Shown here: positions 16,898 through 24,916 of the stretch, one piece after another
Numbering within the stretch: the stretch's first letter is position 1
Layout: each line of letters begins with the position of its first letter
Origin: Myxococcales bacterium
Lineage (GTDB): Bacteria; Myxococcota_A; UBA9042
NCBI GenBank assembly: GCA_947491025.1
Contig: CANLIC010000013.1
Coordinates: forward strand, 1-64,000
Length of the DNA stretch: 64,000 nt
Direction of reading: 5' to 3'
Translations under genes and position numbers: made by a program
Notes under the pieces: generated by a model
Database searches by the model: none
The model's input: the letters and a program-made list of their open reading frames with translations, nothing else
What the model was told of the DNA's origin: nothing

Positions 16898-19333
16898 TCA
16901 TCCCATGCCCTCGACGTCCAAGCGCACGCCGCGCGCGGCAGCCGCCGCCCTGGCGTCCGTCAGCGCTCTGGCGACCTCGGCGAGCGCGTGCAGCGGCAGC
17001 GACCCGGCCAGCGGCCGCACCGTCACGTCGCGAGCGCCGAGGTCCGCCGCCCAGCCGACCAGCGCCGCCAGCTCGGCCCAGCCCTCAGGTTCGGGCAGCA
17101 GCAGCGCCCTCAGCCGCAGCCCCGGCGCCTCGCCGCGCGCCCGGGTGATGCCGAGCCCCTGCTGCTGGCCTGCGCCCACTGTCTGGGTCGCTGCGTCCTC
17201 GTCTTCATCGGCCAGGCGGTGCCGCTTGACCGTCAACACGTCGACACCCGCGGCCTGCAAGCGCCGCGCCACGCCAGGCAGCGCCAGCGCTCGGCCGTTG
17301 GTGACGACCTCGACGCCCTGCGCGCCCGCCCGCCGCGCTGCCGCGACCAACTGTGGCAACGCGGGCACCAGCAGCGGCTCGCGCCCCGCGAAGACCACTC
17401 GCCCGTCAGCCGCAGCCGCGCGCTCGGCGTCTTGGCGCAGACGCTCGACATCGACCTCATAAGCCCGGTGCTCGCCCAGACAGCGCCGGCAGTGGTTGTT
17501 GCAGCCGCCGCCGAGGAGCACCGTCCGCCGTTGCGCCGCGACGACGCCTGGCCCGCGCAGCGAATGCCCGACGCCCGCCCCACCTGTCGTCGGCGTCCCT
17601 TGCCGGGCCGCCCCGGTCAGGGCGCCGAGCGCTGCGAGGATGCCAGCGATCTCGACCATATCGGCGCCGCCCGCCGCTTCGAGCTCCTCGCGCCCTTGGG
17701 GTGGCAGAGGCGAGGGCCAGCGCCAACGCGTCCACGCCACCGCAGCCTCAAGCTGGCCGAGCGCGTCAGCCGGGCGCCCGCGTCGCAGCAGCGCACTGGC
17801 GAGCACCTCACAGCGGGCCAGTCGGCCGTCACCAAAACGCCAAGGCCTCGCCGCCGCGTAGCCGGTAAAACGAGCGCCGGCATCCTGGCCCATCACCGCA
17901 GGCGCGCCCTCGTCCGACTCTGCAGCGCCGTCTTGCAAGAGACCGTCATTCTTGGCCTTCCAGTACAGAGGCAGGTGCCGGTACAGGCGCAAACGGGTGT
18001 CGCCGATGCCGTGGGCGAGGGCGTGGGCAGCGTGTCGCCGGGCGAACGCGGTGGTCGCCTCTAGATCTTCGAGTGTGGTCCAGGGGTTCCAGAGGATGAA
18101 GCTGCTCGCCCCGTAGGCGTGGAGCCGAAACGCATTCGGGTGCGTCCGCTGCAGGGCGTGGAGCTGGGTCAGCGCTGCGGCGTAGTCGGCGGTCGTGACA
18201 CCTTTGTTGTAGAGGTCGAGCTGGGCCTGCGAAAAGCTCTCGAACCCGATCAGGTAGATGGTGAACCAGAAGCCCGTCCCCTCTGCCAGACGCGCCGCCG
18301 CCCGCAGCTCCTCGCCAAAGCGCAAGATGGCGTCGCCGCGGCCAGGGACGAGGAAGCCGACAGGTTGCAGGCCACGGGTGACCGCCCCCTCGATCAGCTG
18401 CGGCAGGTAGCGCAGGGCGTGCTGGTCACGCAGCACCACCTCCTCGAGTTGGCGACCGCGCACGCGGGGTAAGTGCTCCTGATACCAAGCGATTTGATTG
18501 AGGTGCAGCGGCACGGTCTCGCGCCAGGGCAACGCCTTGTAGTCTCCGCCCATGAAGCAAAAGGCGCACCCCGCCATCGTCACGCCCGCCGCCGGCATCG
18601 GCACGGCGGCGAAGGCGGGGTTGGTTGCCACGGGCGCCGAGAAGGGGCAGCCCTTGTTGGTGTCGAGCGTCTTGCGCAGGGGCACCCGCCTGCCGTCTTC
18701 CGCGCGCTCTTCACCGATCTCGATGACGTCGAGGACCGGCTCGAAGGGGCGCAGGGCGTCAGGGACCGACGGGTGGGCCTCCTCGCGGTCGCTGGCGAGC
18801 GGGCCTGGCATCCCCGGCAACTCCACGATGAGGTTCGGGATCTGCCCCAAGTCTCCGCCCTCTTCGAGCAGCGCGACGAGGTCGTGCAGCGGCTGGCGGT
18901 GGTTGTTCAGGTGCAGCAAGCGCAGGTCGATGCGGCGCTCGAGCTCGGCGTCGGGTTCGGTCAGCAGCAACAGGGCGCCCTGCGCCGCCACCGCGTCGAC
19001 CAGCGATGACAGCCAGAGGTGCTCAAATACGCAGAGGTCGTAGGCGCCCTCGCCGAGGCGGCTGCAGAGCTCAGCAAGCTGCACCGCCGCCGCCGCCTCG
19101 TCGCCCCGCGGGAGGTAGACCTCGAAGACGTCAGCGCGACGCCCGCTGCGCCGCAGCTCGGCAGCGGCGAGGCAGAACGGTGTGTCCGCGAAGAAATCGC
19201 CGCCGGCCTGCGCTCGCAGGTAGACGAATGCCACGGCCAGACTGTGGCCGCGGCCGGCCACCCGCCGGCCGTCTGGGGCGGCAGGTTTGGCGACTTGGGA
19301 GGCTGCGTCTCGCGCGGCATGGGGCTCGGCCAT
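16898..19333 (-). CDS. Two-module radical SAM protein
   Basis: About 811 residues from the ATG at 19333; the frame is open further upstream, but that part lies antisense or in another frame over the neighbour. The N-terminal ~150 residues look like a B12-binding-type fold (YDLCVFEHLWLSSLVDAVAA). Module 1 has NKGCPFS, then about 23 extra residues, then GCAFCFMGGDYK, as if CxxxCxxC were split by an insertion. The following barrel-like text (PVGFLVPGRGDAI, FTIYLIGFESFSQ) supports a radical SAM fold. Module 2, near residue 625, has the canonical CNNHCRRC. Substrate unknown. It is last in the thioredoxin-ABC-membrane protein run, which suggests a role in maturing an exported molecule (inference). 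Confidence 0.75.
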   Translation of the reverse strand: MAEPHAARDAASQVAKPAAPDGRRVAGRGHSLAVAFVYLRAQAGGDFFADTPFCLAAAELRRSGRRADVFEVYLPRGDEAAAAVQLAELCSRLGEGAYDLCVFEHLWLSSLVDAVAAQGALLLLTEPDAELERRIDLRLLHLNNHRQPLHDLVALLEEGGDLGQIPNLIVELPGMPGPLASDREEAHPSVPDALRPFEPVLDVIEIGEERAEDGRRVPLRKTLDTNKGCPFSAPVATNPAFAAVPMPAAGVTMAGCAFCFMGGDYKALPWRETVPLHLNQIAWYQEHLPRVRGRQLEEVVLRDQHALRYLPQLIEGAVTRGLQPVGFLVPGRGDAILRFGEELRAAARLAEGTGFWFTIYLIGFESFSQAQLDLYNKGVTTADYAAALTQLHALQRTHPNAFRLHAYGASSFILWNPWTTLEDLEATTAFARRHAAHALAHGIGDTRLRLYRHLPLYWKAKNDGLLQDGAAESDEGAPAVMGQDAGARFTGYAAARPWRFGDGRLARCEVLASALLRRGRPADALGQLEAAVAWTRWRWPSPLPPQGREELEAAGGADMVEIAGILAALGALTGAARQGTPTTGGAGVGHSLRGPGVVAAQRRTVLLGGGCNNHCRRCLGEHRAYEVDVERLRQDAERAAAADGRVVFAGREPLLVPALPQLVAAARRAGAQGVEVVTNGRALALPGVARRLQAAGVDVLTVKRHRLADEDEDAATQTVGAGQQQGLGITRARGEAPGLRLRALLLPEPEGWAELAALVGWAADLGARDVTVRPLAGSLPLHALAEVARALTDARAAAAARGVRLDVEGMG

Positions 19334-19395
19334 GGGTCCAGCGTAACCGCTGCGCCGCTCGCCGTCAGCGGCCGCCTGCCGGCGTCCCGGCCCGC

Positions 19396-19863
19396 TCAGG
19401 CGCCCCGTCGTAGCCACAGGCTCGCGGCTCCGCCGAGCGACACCAGGACGCAGCCGACCAGCGAGGTGCCGAGCAGCCGAAATCCCGGCAACACTTCGCT
19501 GGTCGAGGCCACGAGCAGGGCAAGCGCCGGGCCGAGCAGCAGGCCGTGGGTGGCGATGTTGCGGGCGGCCTCGACCCGAAGCGACAGCGGCAAGCGCGGC
19601 CACGCGCGACGGGCGACACGCATCGCCAGCATCGGGGCCCAGACGACGCCGACCGAGACGACTCCGATCACGGCACCTTCGATCATCAGGTCGAGATTTT
19701 CGCCGCGTCCGACGGTGCGCTCGCCGTACCAGCGCGCCGCCAAAGCTGCCAGCAGCGAGGTCGCAATGAGCCAGCGCCAAGGCTGCGCGAGGCGCGACAC
19801 GAGCGCGCTGGCCCGCTCACTGGCCGTGGGGTCGGTCAAGGTCGGACCCTCGGCCGCGCTCAT
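19396..19863 (-). CDS. Small multi-pass membrane protein
   Basis: 155 residues with about four hydrophobic segments (WLIATSLLAALAA, GAVIGVVSVGVVWAPM, HGLLLGPALALLVA, LLGTSLVGCVLVSLGG). No family recognised. Its ATG overlaps the TGA of the ABC transporter gene (ATGA at 19860-19863), so it is almost certainly translated with the transporter and may be an accessory subunit. The radical SAM gene starts 62 nt downstream. Confidence 0.75.
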   Translation of the reverse strand: MSAAEGPTLTDPTASERASALVSRLAQPWRWLIATSLLAALAARWYGERTVGRGENLDLMIEGAVIGVVSVGVVWAPMLAMRVARRAWPRLPLSLRVEAARNIATHGLLLGPALALLVASTSEVLPGFRLLGTSLVGCVLVSLGGAASLWLRRGA

Positions 19864-21815
19864 GCCCCGCCTCCGGCCAAGGCCACCTGGGCTTGGCCTG
19901 CGAGCGCGCTGAACGGAAGCGTCGCGACTGCCGCCGGAGCCGCTGCCGATTCGGCTTCCGCCTCGCGATCGCGTTGCGCAGCGTCCGCCGCCGCGTAGCG
20001 GCCGCCTTGCGCCAGCAGCGCCGCGTGGTCGCCACGCTCGATGATCCGACCGCCATCGAGCACCAAGATCTCATCGGCATCGCGCAGGGCCGAGAGCCGG
20101 CTGCTGACGATGACCAGGGTCGTTGCCGGTCGCCCAGCCTCGTCACGCCGGGCCTTGCGGTGGGCGGAGATCGCCGTCAGCAGCTTCTCCTCGGTGTCGT
20201 GATCGACCGAGGCGAGGACATCGTCGAGCAGCAAGAGGCGACTTGGCCGGTATAGAGCCCGGGCGAGCTGGGCCCGCTGTCGTTGACCGCCTGAGAGCAT
20301 CTGGCCGCGCTCGCCGACCAAGGTCTCCACGCCCGCCGGCATCCGCGCCACCTCGTCCGCCAGCTGCGCCGCCTGCAGCGCCGCCGCCACCCGCGCGTCG
20401 TCGATGGCCTCCGGCCGATCGACGAAGGCGACGTTGTCGCGCAGGGGCCGCGAGAACAGGAAGGCCACCTGAGGCACCACCGCGACGGCGCGGGCGCGGC
20501 TGCCGGGATCGAGCGTCGCCGCGTCGACGCCGTCGAGGGTCAGGCTTCCCTTCTGCGGCTCTAGCTCGCCCGAGAGCAGCGCCACCAACGTGGACTTGCC
20601 GGCGCCGACCGCCCCGAAAATACCGAGCACGCCACCGGGCGCGATCTCGAAATTCAGCTCCTGCAACGTCGAGGGCTCATCGGGCGCGGCATCCGCGAAG
20701 CGGTGGCTCAAGCCTTGCGCCCGCACATGCATGCCGCAGTCGAGCGCGGGCAAGGCCTCGCCCGAAACGCGATCGGCGGGCAAATCCAGCACTTCCCAGA
20801 CCCGCTCCAGCGCCACCATGCCGCGCTGCAAGCTGGCGATCAGCCACCCCGCCATCACCAGCGAGGCGACCAAGACGCCGACATACGACGCAAACGCGGC
20901 GAGATCGCCGATGGTCAACGTCCCGTCTGCCACCCGCGCGCCGCCGACGAACAGCAGCAAGAAGATGGCGATGCCGCCGGTCTGGCTGGCCAGCGGCAGC
21001 ACAAAGCAGCGCAGGGCGGCGACATCGACGTTGATCTCGGTGTAGCGGCGGTTGTGGCGGTCGAAACGGGCGAGGAACGCCGGCTCGGCGTGGCCGAGCG
21101 CGATGGCGGCCTTGCCCTTGTAGCTCTCGAGGATGTGGTCCGAGAGCGCGCCAAGCTCGACCTGGCCGTCGCGCATCGCCTGGAACATGCGGCCGGTGCC
21201 GTGACGCAACACCAACAGAGACGCGGACATCGGCAACAGGCAGAGCAACGTGAGCAGCGCGTCGGTCGCCAGCATGTGAAAGAGCGCCATCGCTGATGCC
21301 AAGACCAGGTTGAGCAGCTGCAGCACCGAGAAGCCCACCAAGGCGCGGACGAAGGTTGAGTCGTTGGTGGCGCGGCTGATCAAGTCACCGTGGGCGACCG
21401 CGCGAAACCAGGCGCCGCCTTTGGCGAGCAGCCGCTCGAGGAGCTGGTTTCGGATGCGAAACTCGATGGTGCGGCCCGGGTTGAAGAAGAGGACCCGCGA
21501 CAAGGTGCGGACGATGATGACCACCACCGAGCAGACGACGATCCACAGCGCCAAGCGGTCGATGCCGATGCCGCCGCGCGTCTGCATGGCGTCGAAGACG
21601 TCTTTGACGAGGCCGGGGATCGCCACCGTCAGCCAGTTGGTCGCGATGAGGAAGACCAACCCGAGGAGGTAGATCGGCAGGTAGCGCCGGGCGTGGCGGT
21701 CGAAGAACACCCGCAGCAGCTGAGGCCCGGGTGGCAAAGGGGCCATTGCCCCTGGCAGCGACGCTGGACCAGCGTCTGCCGCACCCGCCCCGGCCACGCC
21801 GACCGCGCCCGCCAT
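19860..21815 (-). CDS. ABC exporter half-transporter (membrane domain fused to ATPase)
   Basis: 651 residues. The N-terminal ~320 residues carry about six membrane helices (YLPIYLLGLVFLIATNWLTV, LALWIVVCSVVVIIVRTL and others). The ATPase follows: Walker A GAVGAGKSTLV, signature LSGGQRQRAQLARAL, Walker B RLLLLDDVLASVD, with LVIVSSRLSAL near the switch region. The switch His of the usual 'ATHR' is replaced by Ser-Ser-Arg. It is the type that exports lipids, peptides or drugs; no peptidase (C39) domain is present. The gene begins 2 nt after the selenoprotein-candidate stop, supporting a joint operon with the redox lipoprotein, small membrane protein and radical SAM gene. Confidence 0.88.
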   Translation of the reverse strand: MAGAVGVAGAGAADAGPASLPGAMAPLPPGPQLLRVFFDRHARRYLPIYLLGLVFLIATNWLTVAIPGLVKDVFDAMQTRGGIGIDRLALWIVVCSVVVIIVRTLSRVLFFNPGRTIEFRIRNQLLERLLAKGGAWFRAVAHGDLISRATNDSTFVRALVGFSVLQLLNLVLASAMALFHMLATDALLTLLCLLPMSASLLVLRHGTGRMFQAMRDGQVELGALSDHILESYKGKAAIALGHAEPAFLARFDRHNRRYTEINVDVAALRCFVLPLASQTGGIAIFLLLFVGGARVADGTLTIGDLAAFASYVGVLVASLVMAGWLIASLQRGMVALERVWEVLDLPADRVSGEALPALDCGMHVRAQGLSHRFADAAPDEPSTLQELNFEIAPGGVLGIFGAVGAGKSTLVALLSGELEPQKGSLTLDGVDAATLDPGSRARAVAVVPQVAFLFSRPLRDNVAFVDRPEAIDDARVAAALQAAQLADEVARMPAGVETLVGERGQMLSGGQRQRAQLARALYRPSRLLLLDDVLASVDHDTEEKLLTAISAHRKARRDEAGRPATTLVIVSSRLSALRDADEILVLDGGRIIERGDHAALLAQGGRYAAADAAQRDREAEAESAAAPAAVATLPFSALAGQAQVALAGGGA

Positions 21816-21817
21816 CG

Positions 21818-23014
21818 CTAGGGGACCCCGAGCAGCGCCGCGAGCACCGCGTCGAAGCCCGGCTGCTGCCCCAGCGCGGTGTCCACAGGGCCCGAAGCCG
21901 GCAGAAACCAGACCAGCTTGCCGGCGCTGTTGTAGATCAAGATGTCGTCCTTGCCGACGCCATGCAGACCCCAGGCATCAACCGCGGCGACATCCTGAAA
22001 AACCGGTACTTTGGTCACGTCCGTCAAGTTGGTGATGTCTGCCGCCGCGCTCTGCGCGTTGACCACCACGACATGGGCCGACTTGCCCGCCTTCACCACC
22101 GCCGCCATCAACTCGTCGAGTTCCCCAGCCTGGGAAACGCAGAAGCTTCACCACGCTGCTAAGAAGATCACCAACAACGGCTTGCCCTTGAAGGCGTCCA
22201 GGCCAAACTCCTGGCCGCTGTTGGCGGCGGCCTTGTTCTTCTGGGCGAGCTTCCACTGCGGCCAAGGTGCGCCGGCGCAGGTGGCAGGTTTGCCGGTGCA
22301 GCCGCCGCCGTCGCTGGCCACGGCGTCGCCGGCAACGCTGTCGCTGGTGCTCGCATCACCTGCGGTCTCGGTCCCGTCGTCGGCGCTGGCGTCGCTGGCA
22401 CCGGCGACATCCGCCTCGGCCGCGCTGTCTGCCCCAACGGAAGTGTCCGCCCCTACGGAAGTGTCCGCCCCGACCGAAGTGTCCGCATCCGCCACGGCGT
22501 CGTCGGCAGTCTCAGCGCCGGCGTCGCTGACGCCCGCGTCCACCGATGCGCCGGCGTCGGCCTCCACGTCGACGACCGCAGCGTCGGGCGTTACCTCGGC
22601 GCCGGCGTCGGCCTCCACGTCGACGACCGCAGTGTCGGGCGTTACCTCGGCGCCGGCGTCGTCGGCGGTCTCCGCGCCCGCGTCGTCGGCGGACTCGGCC
22701 TCGTCGCCATCGGCCAGCGCCGCTCCGGCGTCGGTCTCGCCCCCCACCTCAGCGCCACCGCTGTCCTCCGCGATCTCGGCCGTGGCGTCTGCCCCTGCGG
22801 TCTCGGCGAGCGCGCCGCTGTCGCTGGCTTGCACGTCGTCAGCCCGCGCGATGGCGTCAGCGCCGCCGCCGTCCTTGGCGCCGCCATCCGCCGCGTCGAT
22901 CCCCTGCTCCGCCTCATCCAGGCCCTGGCTGCAGGCAAACGCCAGCGCCAGCGCCGCCATGAGGGCGATCGGCGGCAGCAGGTGCCACCGCCAACCTGTC
23001 GTCTCGTCTCGCAT
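21818..23014 (-). CDS. Thioredoxin-like lipoprotein with predicted selenocysteine (in-frame UGA, UxxC)
   Basis: 398 residues if the TGA at 22150-22148 is read as selenocysteine (U289). The ATG at 23014 has AAGAGG upstream and begins a lipoprotein signal (LAFAC, Cys 28). Residues ~31-240 are an Asp/Ala/Val-rich linker with tandem repeats. The thioredoxin-like fold follows: GKPLLVIFLAAW, then UGA, then SFC, i.e. W-U-S-F-C where the family has W-C-x-x-C. The same frame continues for 109 residues with family features: VVVVNAQ, the cis-Pro segment TKVPVFQD, WGLHGVGKDDILIYNSAGKLVWFLP. A perfect hairpin follows the UGA. If UGA is not decoded, a 288-residue truncated lipoprotein results. A sequencing error or pseudogene is the alternative. 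Confidence 0.8.
22120..22150 (-). promoter_or_regulatory. SECIS-like element: UGA plus downstream hairpin
   Basis: UGA at 22150-22148, then 9 nt, then GUUUCCC (22138-22132), loop AGGCU (22131-22127), GGGGAAC (22126-22120): a 7-bp stem, one pair being U-G, with no bulge. The loop begins 16 nt after the UGA. Bacterial SECIS elements lie within the coding region just downstream of the UGA, with a small G-rich apical loop (for example AGGUCU in E. coli fdhF), which this matches. Confidence 0.7.
22440..22493. repeat. 18-bp tandem repeat, three copies
   Basis: Three copies of an 18-bp unit starting GAAGTGTCCGC (22440, 22458, 22476) encode (ADTSVG)n in the linker of the thioredoxin-like lipoprotein. 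Length variation would stay in frame. Confidence 0.75.
22548..22649. repeat. 51-bp tandem repeat, two copies plus a partial
   Basis: Two near-identical 51-bp units (starts 22548 and 22599, one substitution seen) encode a 17-residue AEVTPDxAVVDVEADAG linker unit in the same lipoprotein; a partial third follows. Confidence 0.75.
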
Positions 23015-23129
23015 TGTGACCTCTTGCGCCACGCAACCGCGTCCGCGGCCGGCAGCATGCCTTTCCTCCCCATCGGCACGCAACCGCTTGGTCTTGCGGC
23101 CGGCGCGCCGTGTCGCCACCCTAGCCCTC

Positions 23130-23882
23130 ATGAGCGAGCGCCTCTACACCGACCTCACCGACTGGTACTTGCTTCTGGACCCCACCGAGGACCACGAAGA
23201 GGAGGCCGCCCTATTCGCCGCCGCCCTGCGCTCGGCTGTGGTCGGCGACTGCGTGACGCTGCTCGAGCTGGGCGCCGGCGCCGGCAACAACGCCCACTTC
23301 CTGCGCGAAAGCTTCGCTTGCACGCTCGTCGACCTCTCGGCGCGGATGCTGGCGCTCTCGCAGGCCAGGCACCCCGACTGCGAACACCTCGTCGGCGACA
23401 TGCGCACCGTCCGCCTTGGGCGCCAATTCGACGCCGTCGTCATCCACGACGCCCTCACGTACCTCTGCGCCAGCGAGGACTTGTATGCCATGGGCCGCAC
23501 AGTGGCCGAGCACCTGCGTCCGGGCGGCGCGGCGGTGCTCTCGCCCGACAGCGTCCGCGAGTCCTTTGTCGAGACCAGCGAGCTCCACGCCGCCGAAGAC
23601 GGTGACCGCGCCTTGCGCACGCTGGAGTGGTCGTTCGACCCCGATCCGGCTGACACCGAGTTCCGCGCCGACTACGTGTTCGCCCTGCGTCGCGGCGACG
23701 AGGTCGAGGTGGTGCACGACCACCACCGCTGCGGCCTCTTCCCGGTCGCGGCGTGGATCGCCTGCTTGGAGGCCGCGGGTCTCATCGTCCAGCTGTGGCC
23801 CCGGCCGCTCGACGGCCTCGAGCCGCCCCACGGCTACTGGGACCAAATGCTCGTGGCTCGCAAGCCCATGGAGTCCAAGTGA
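23130..23882 (+). CDS. Class I SAM-dependent methyltransferase
   Basis: 250 residues from the ATG at 23130; the frame is open upstream, but that part is antisense to the thioredoxin gene. Motif I is LLELGAGAGNNAHFL (about 48-62), the acidic residue after it is in CTLVDLSARML, and FDAVVIHDALTYL and HLRPGGAAVLSPD complete the SAM-binding core. The substrate is unknown. The TGA shares a base with the next ATG (TGATG), so it is translationally coupled to the phosphodiesterase-like gene. The gene is divergent from the thioredoxin operon with about 115 nt between starts. Confidence 0.88.
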   Translation: MSERLYTDLTDWYLLLDPTEDHEEEAALFAAALRSAVVGDCVTLLELGAGAGNNAHFLRESFACTLVDLSARMLALSQARHPDCEHLVGDMRTVRLGRQFDAVVIHDALTYLCASEDLYAMGRTVAEHLRPGGAAVLSPDSVRESFVETSELHAAEDGDRALRTLEWSFDPDPADTEFRADYVFALRRGDEVEVVHDHHRCGLFPVAAWIACLEAAGLIVQLWPRPLDGLEPPHGYWDQMLVARKPMESK

Positions 23883-24916
23883 TGTTGTACACTGCCTGGT
23901 CGTCGCGGCCTGCCGCTGCCCGCCCACGCGCCCGCGCGTCTTTGGCGTCGCTGCTGCTGCCGGCGTTGGCGGTCGGAGGTTGGGCGTGCGAGGCGGCGGA
24001 GCCCGAGCCCGAGCCGGATCTGCGCCTCAACCACATTCAGGTCGTCGGCACCCACAACTCCTACCACCTTCAGCCCAAGACGGGCGGCCCCAAAGATTGG
24101 CGCTACAGCCACCAGCCGCTCGACATTCAGGCCGGTGAGCTGGGCGTGCGCCAGTTTGAGCTCGATGTGTATTGGGACGAGGACGCCAAGCATTTCAGGG
24201 TCCTGCACGTCCCGGTCCTCGACCCCGAGACCAACTGCTCGACCCTGACCGCCTGCCTGCAGGCCTTGCGCAGCTTCTCAGACAGCCACCCTGGCCACGT
24301 GCCGCTCTGGGTCTGGATCGAGCCCAAGGACAGCGACGAGGCCGTCCAAAAGCTCGATCTCGTGCAGCAGATCGCCGCAACGGTCGACGCTGTGTGGCCC
24401 GCATCCCGCCGCGTCTCGCCCGACGACGTGCGCCAGGGTGAGGCCGATCTCGTGGCTGGCGTGGCGCGGCACGGTTGGCCGACGTTGGCGAGCGTGCGCG
24501 GCAAGGCGATGTTCAACCTGCTCGACTCCGAGACGCCGCGCGATCTCTACGTCGCCGCCCACCCGACCTTGGCCGACCAAGTGCTCTTTGCAGAGGGTGA
24601 ACCGGGCGACCGCTGGGCCGTCACCACCAAGGTCGACGACCCGACCGAAACGAAGCGCATGGCGGCCGCTCTCGCCGCCGGCCAGATGGTGCGCACCCGC
24701 GCCGACTCCACCGCGGAGCCCTGGGCAGGCGACGTCAGCCGTCGCGAAATCGCTTTTGCCAGCGGCGGCCACGCCTGCAGCACGGATTTTCCGGCCCCTG
24801 TCGCCGAGCCCGCCGGGTACTCCGTTCAGCTGCCGCAGGGCGTCGCTGCCCGCTGCAACCCTGTGACCGCTCCCAAGGACTGTCGCGACGCCCTGTTGGA
24901 TCGGGCCCCTCGGTGA
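23882..24916 (+). CDS. Secreted PI-PLC-like phosphodiesterase (Ca2+-dependent PI-PLC C1 type)
   Basis: 344 residues. A signal/lipoprotein-like N-terminus (LLLPALAVGGWAC) precedes a phospholipase C-like barrel. Catalytic-type text includes VVGTHNSYH (first His), RQFELDVYWDE (acidic metal ligands) and HFRVLHVP (second His). VPLWVWIEPKD is the next strand. The match is to bacterial relatives of the Ca2+-dependent phosphoinositide phospholipase C family; the actual lipid or glycan phosphodiester is unknown. It overlaps the methyltransferase by 1 nt and the following gene by 4 nt. Confidence 0.8.
   Translation: MLYTAWSSRPAAARPRARASLASLLLPALAVGGWACEAAEPEPEPDLRLNHIQVVGTHNSYHLQPKTGGPKDWRYSHQPLDIQAGELGVRQFELDVYWDEDAKHFRVLHVPVLDPETNCSTLTACLQALRSFSDSHPGHVPLWVWIEPKDSDEAVQKLDLVQQIAATVDAVWPASRRVSPDDVRQGEADLVAGVARHGWPTLASVRGKAMFNLLDSETPRDLYVAAHPTLADQVLFAEGEPGDRWAVTTKVDDPTETKRMAAALAAGQMVRTRADSTAEPWAGDVSRREIAFASGGHACSTDFPAPVAEPAGYSVQLPQGVAARCNPVTAPKDCRDALLDRAPR

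Noticed and set aside
19334..19780. N-terminal extension of the radical SAM frame
   Set aside because: Arg-rich text lying over the small membrane-protein gene in another frame; similarity to a protein begins only after the ATG at 19333.
22108..22150. Frameshift or separate downstream gene instead of a recoded UGA
   Set aside because: The segments before and after the TGA are in exactly the same frame, 13 codons from the TGA to the next possible start at 22111, and the 13 codons between encode family-consistent residues, so no frameshift is needed.
22011..23129. N-terminal extension of the methyltransferase frame
   Set aside because: It is Ala/Ser low-complexity text antisense to the thioredoxin-like gene; the methyltransferase fold begins at 23130.
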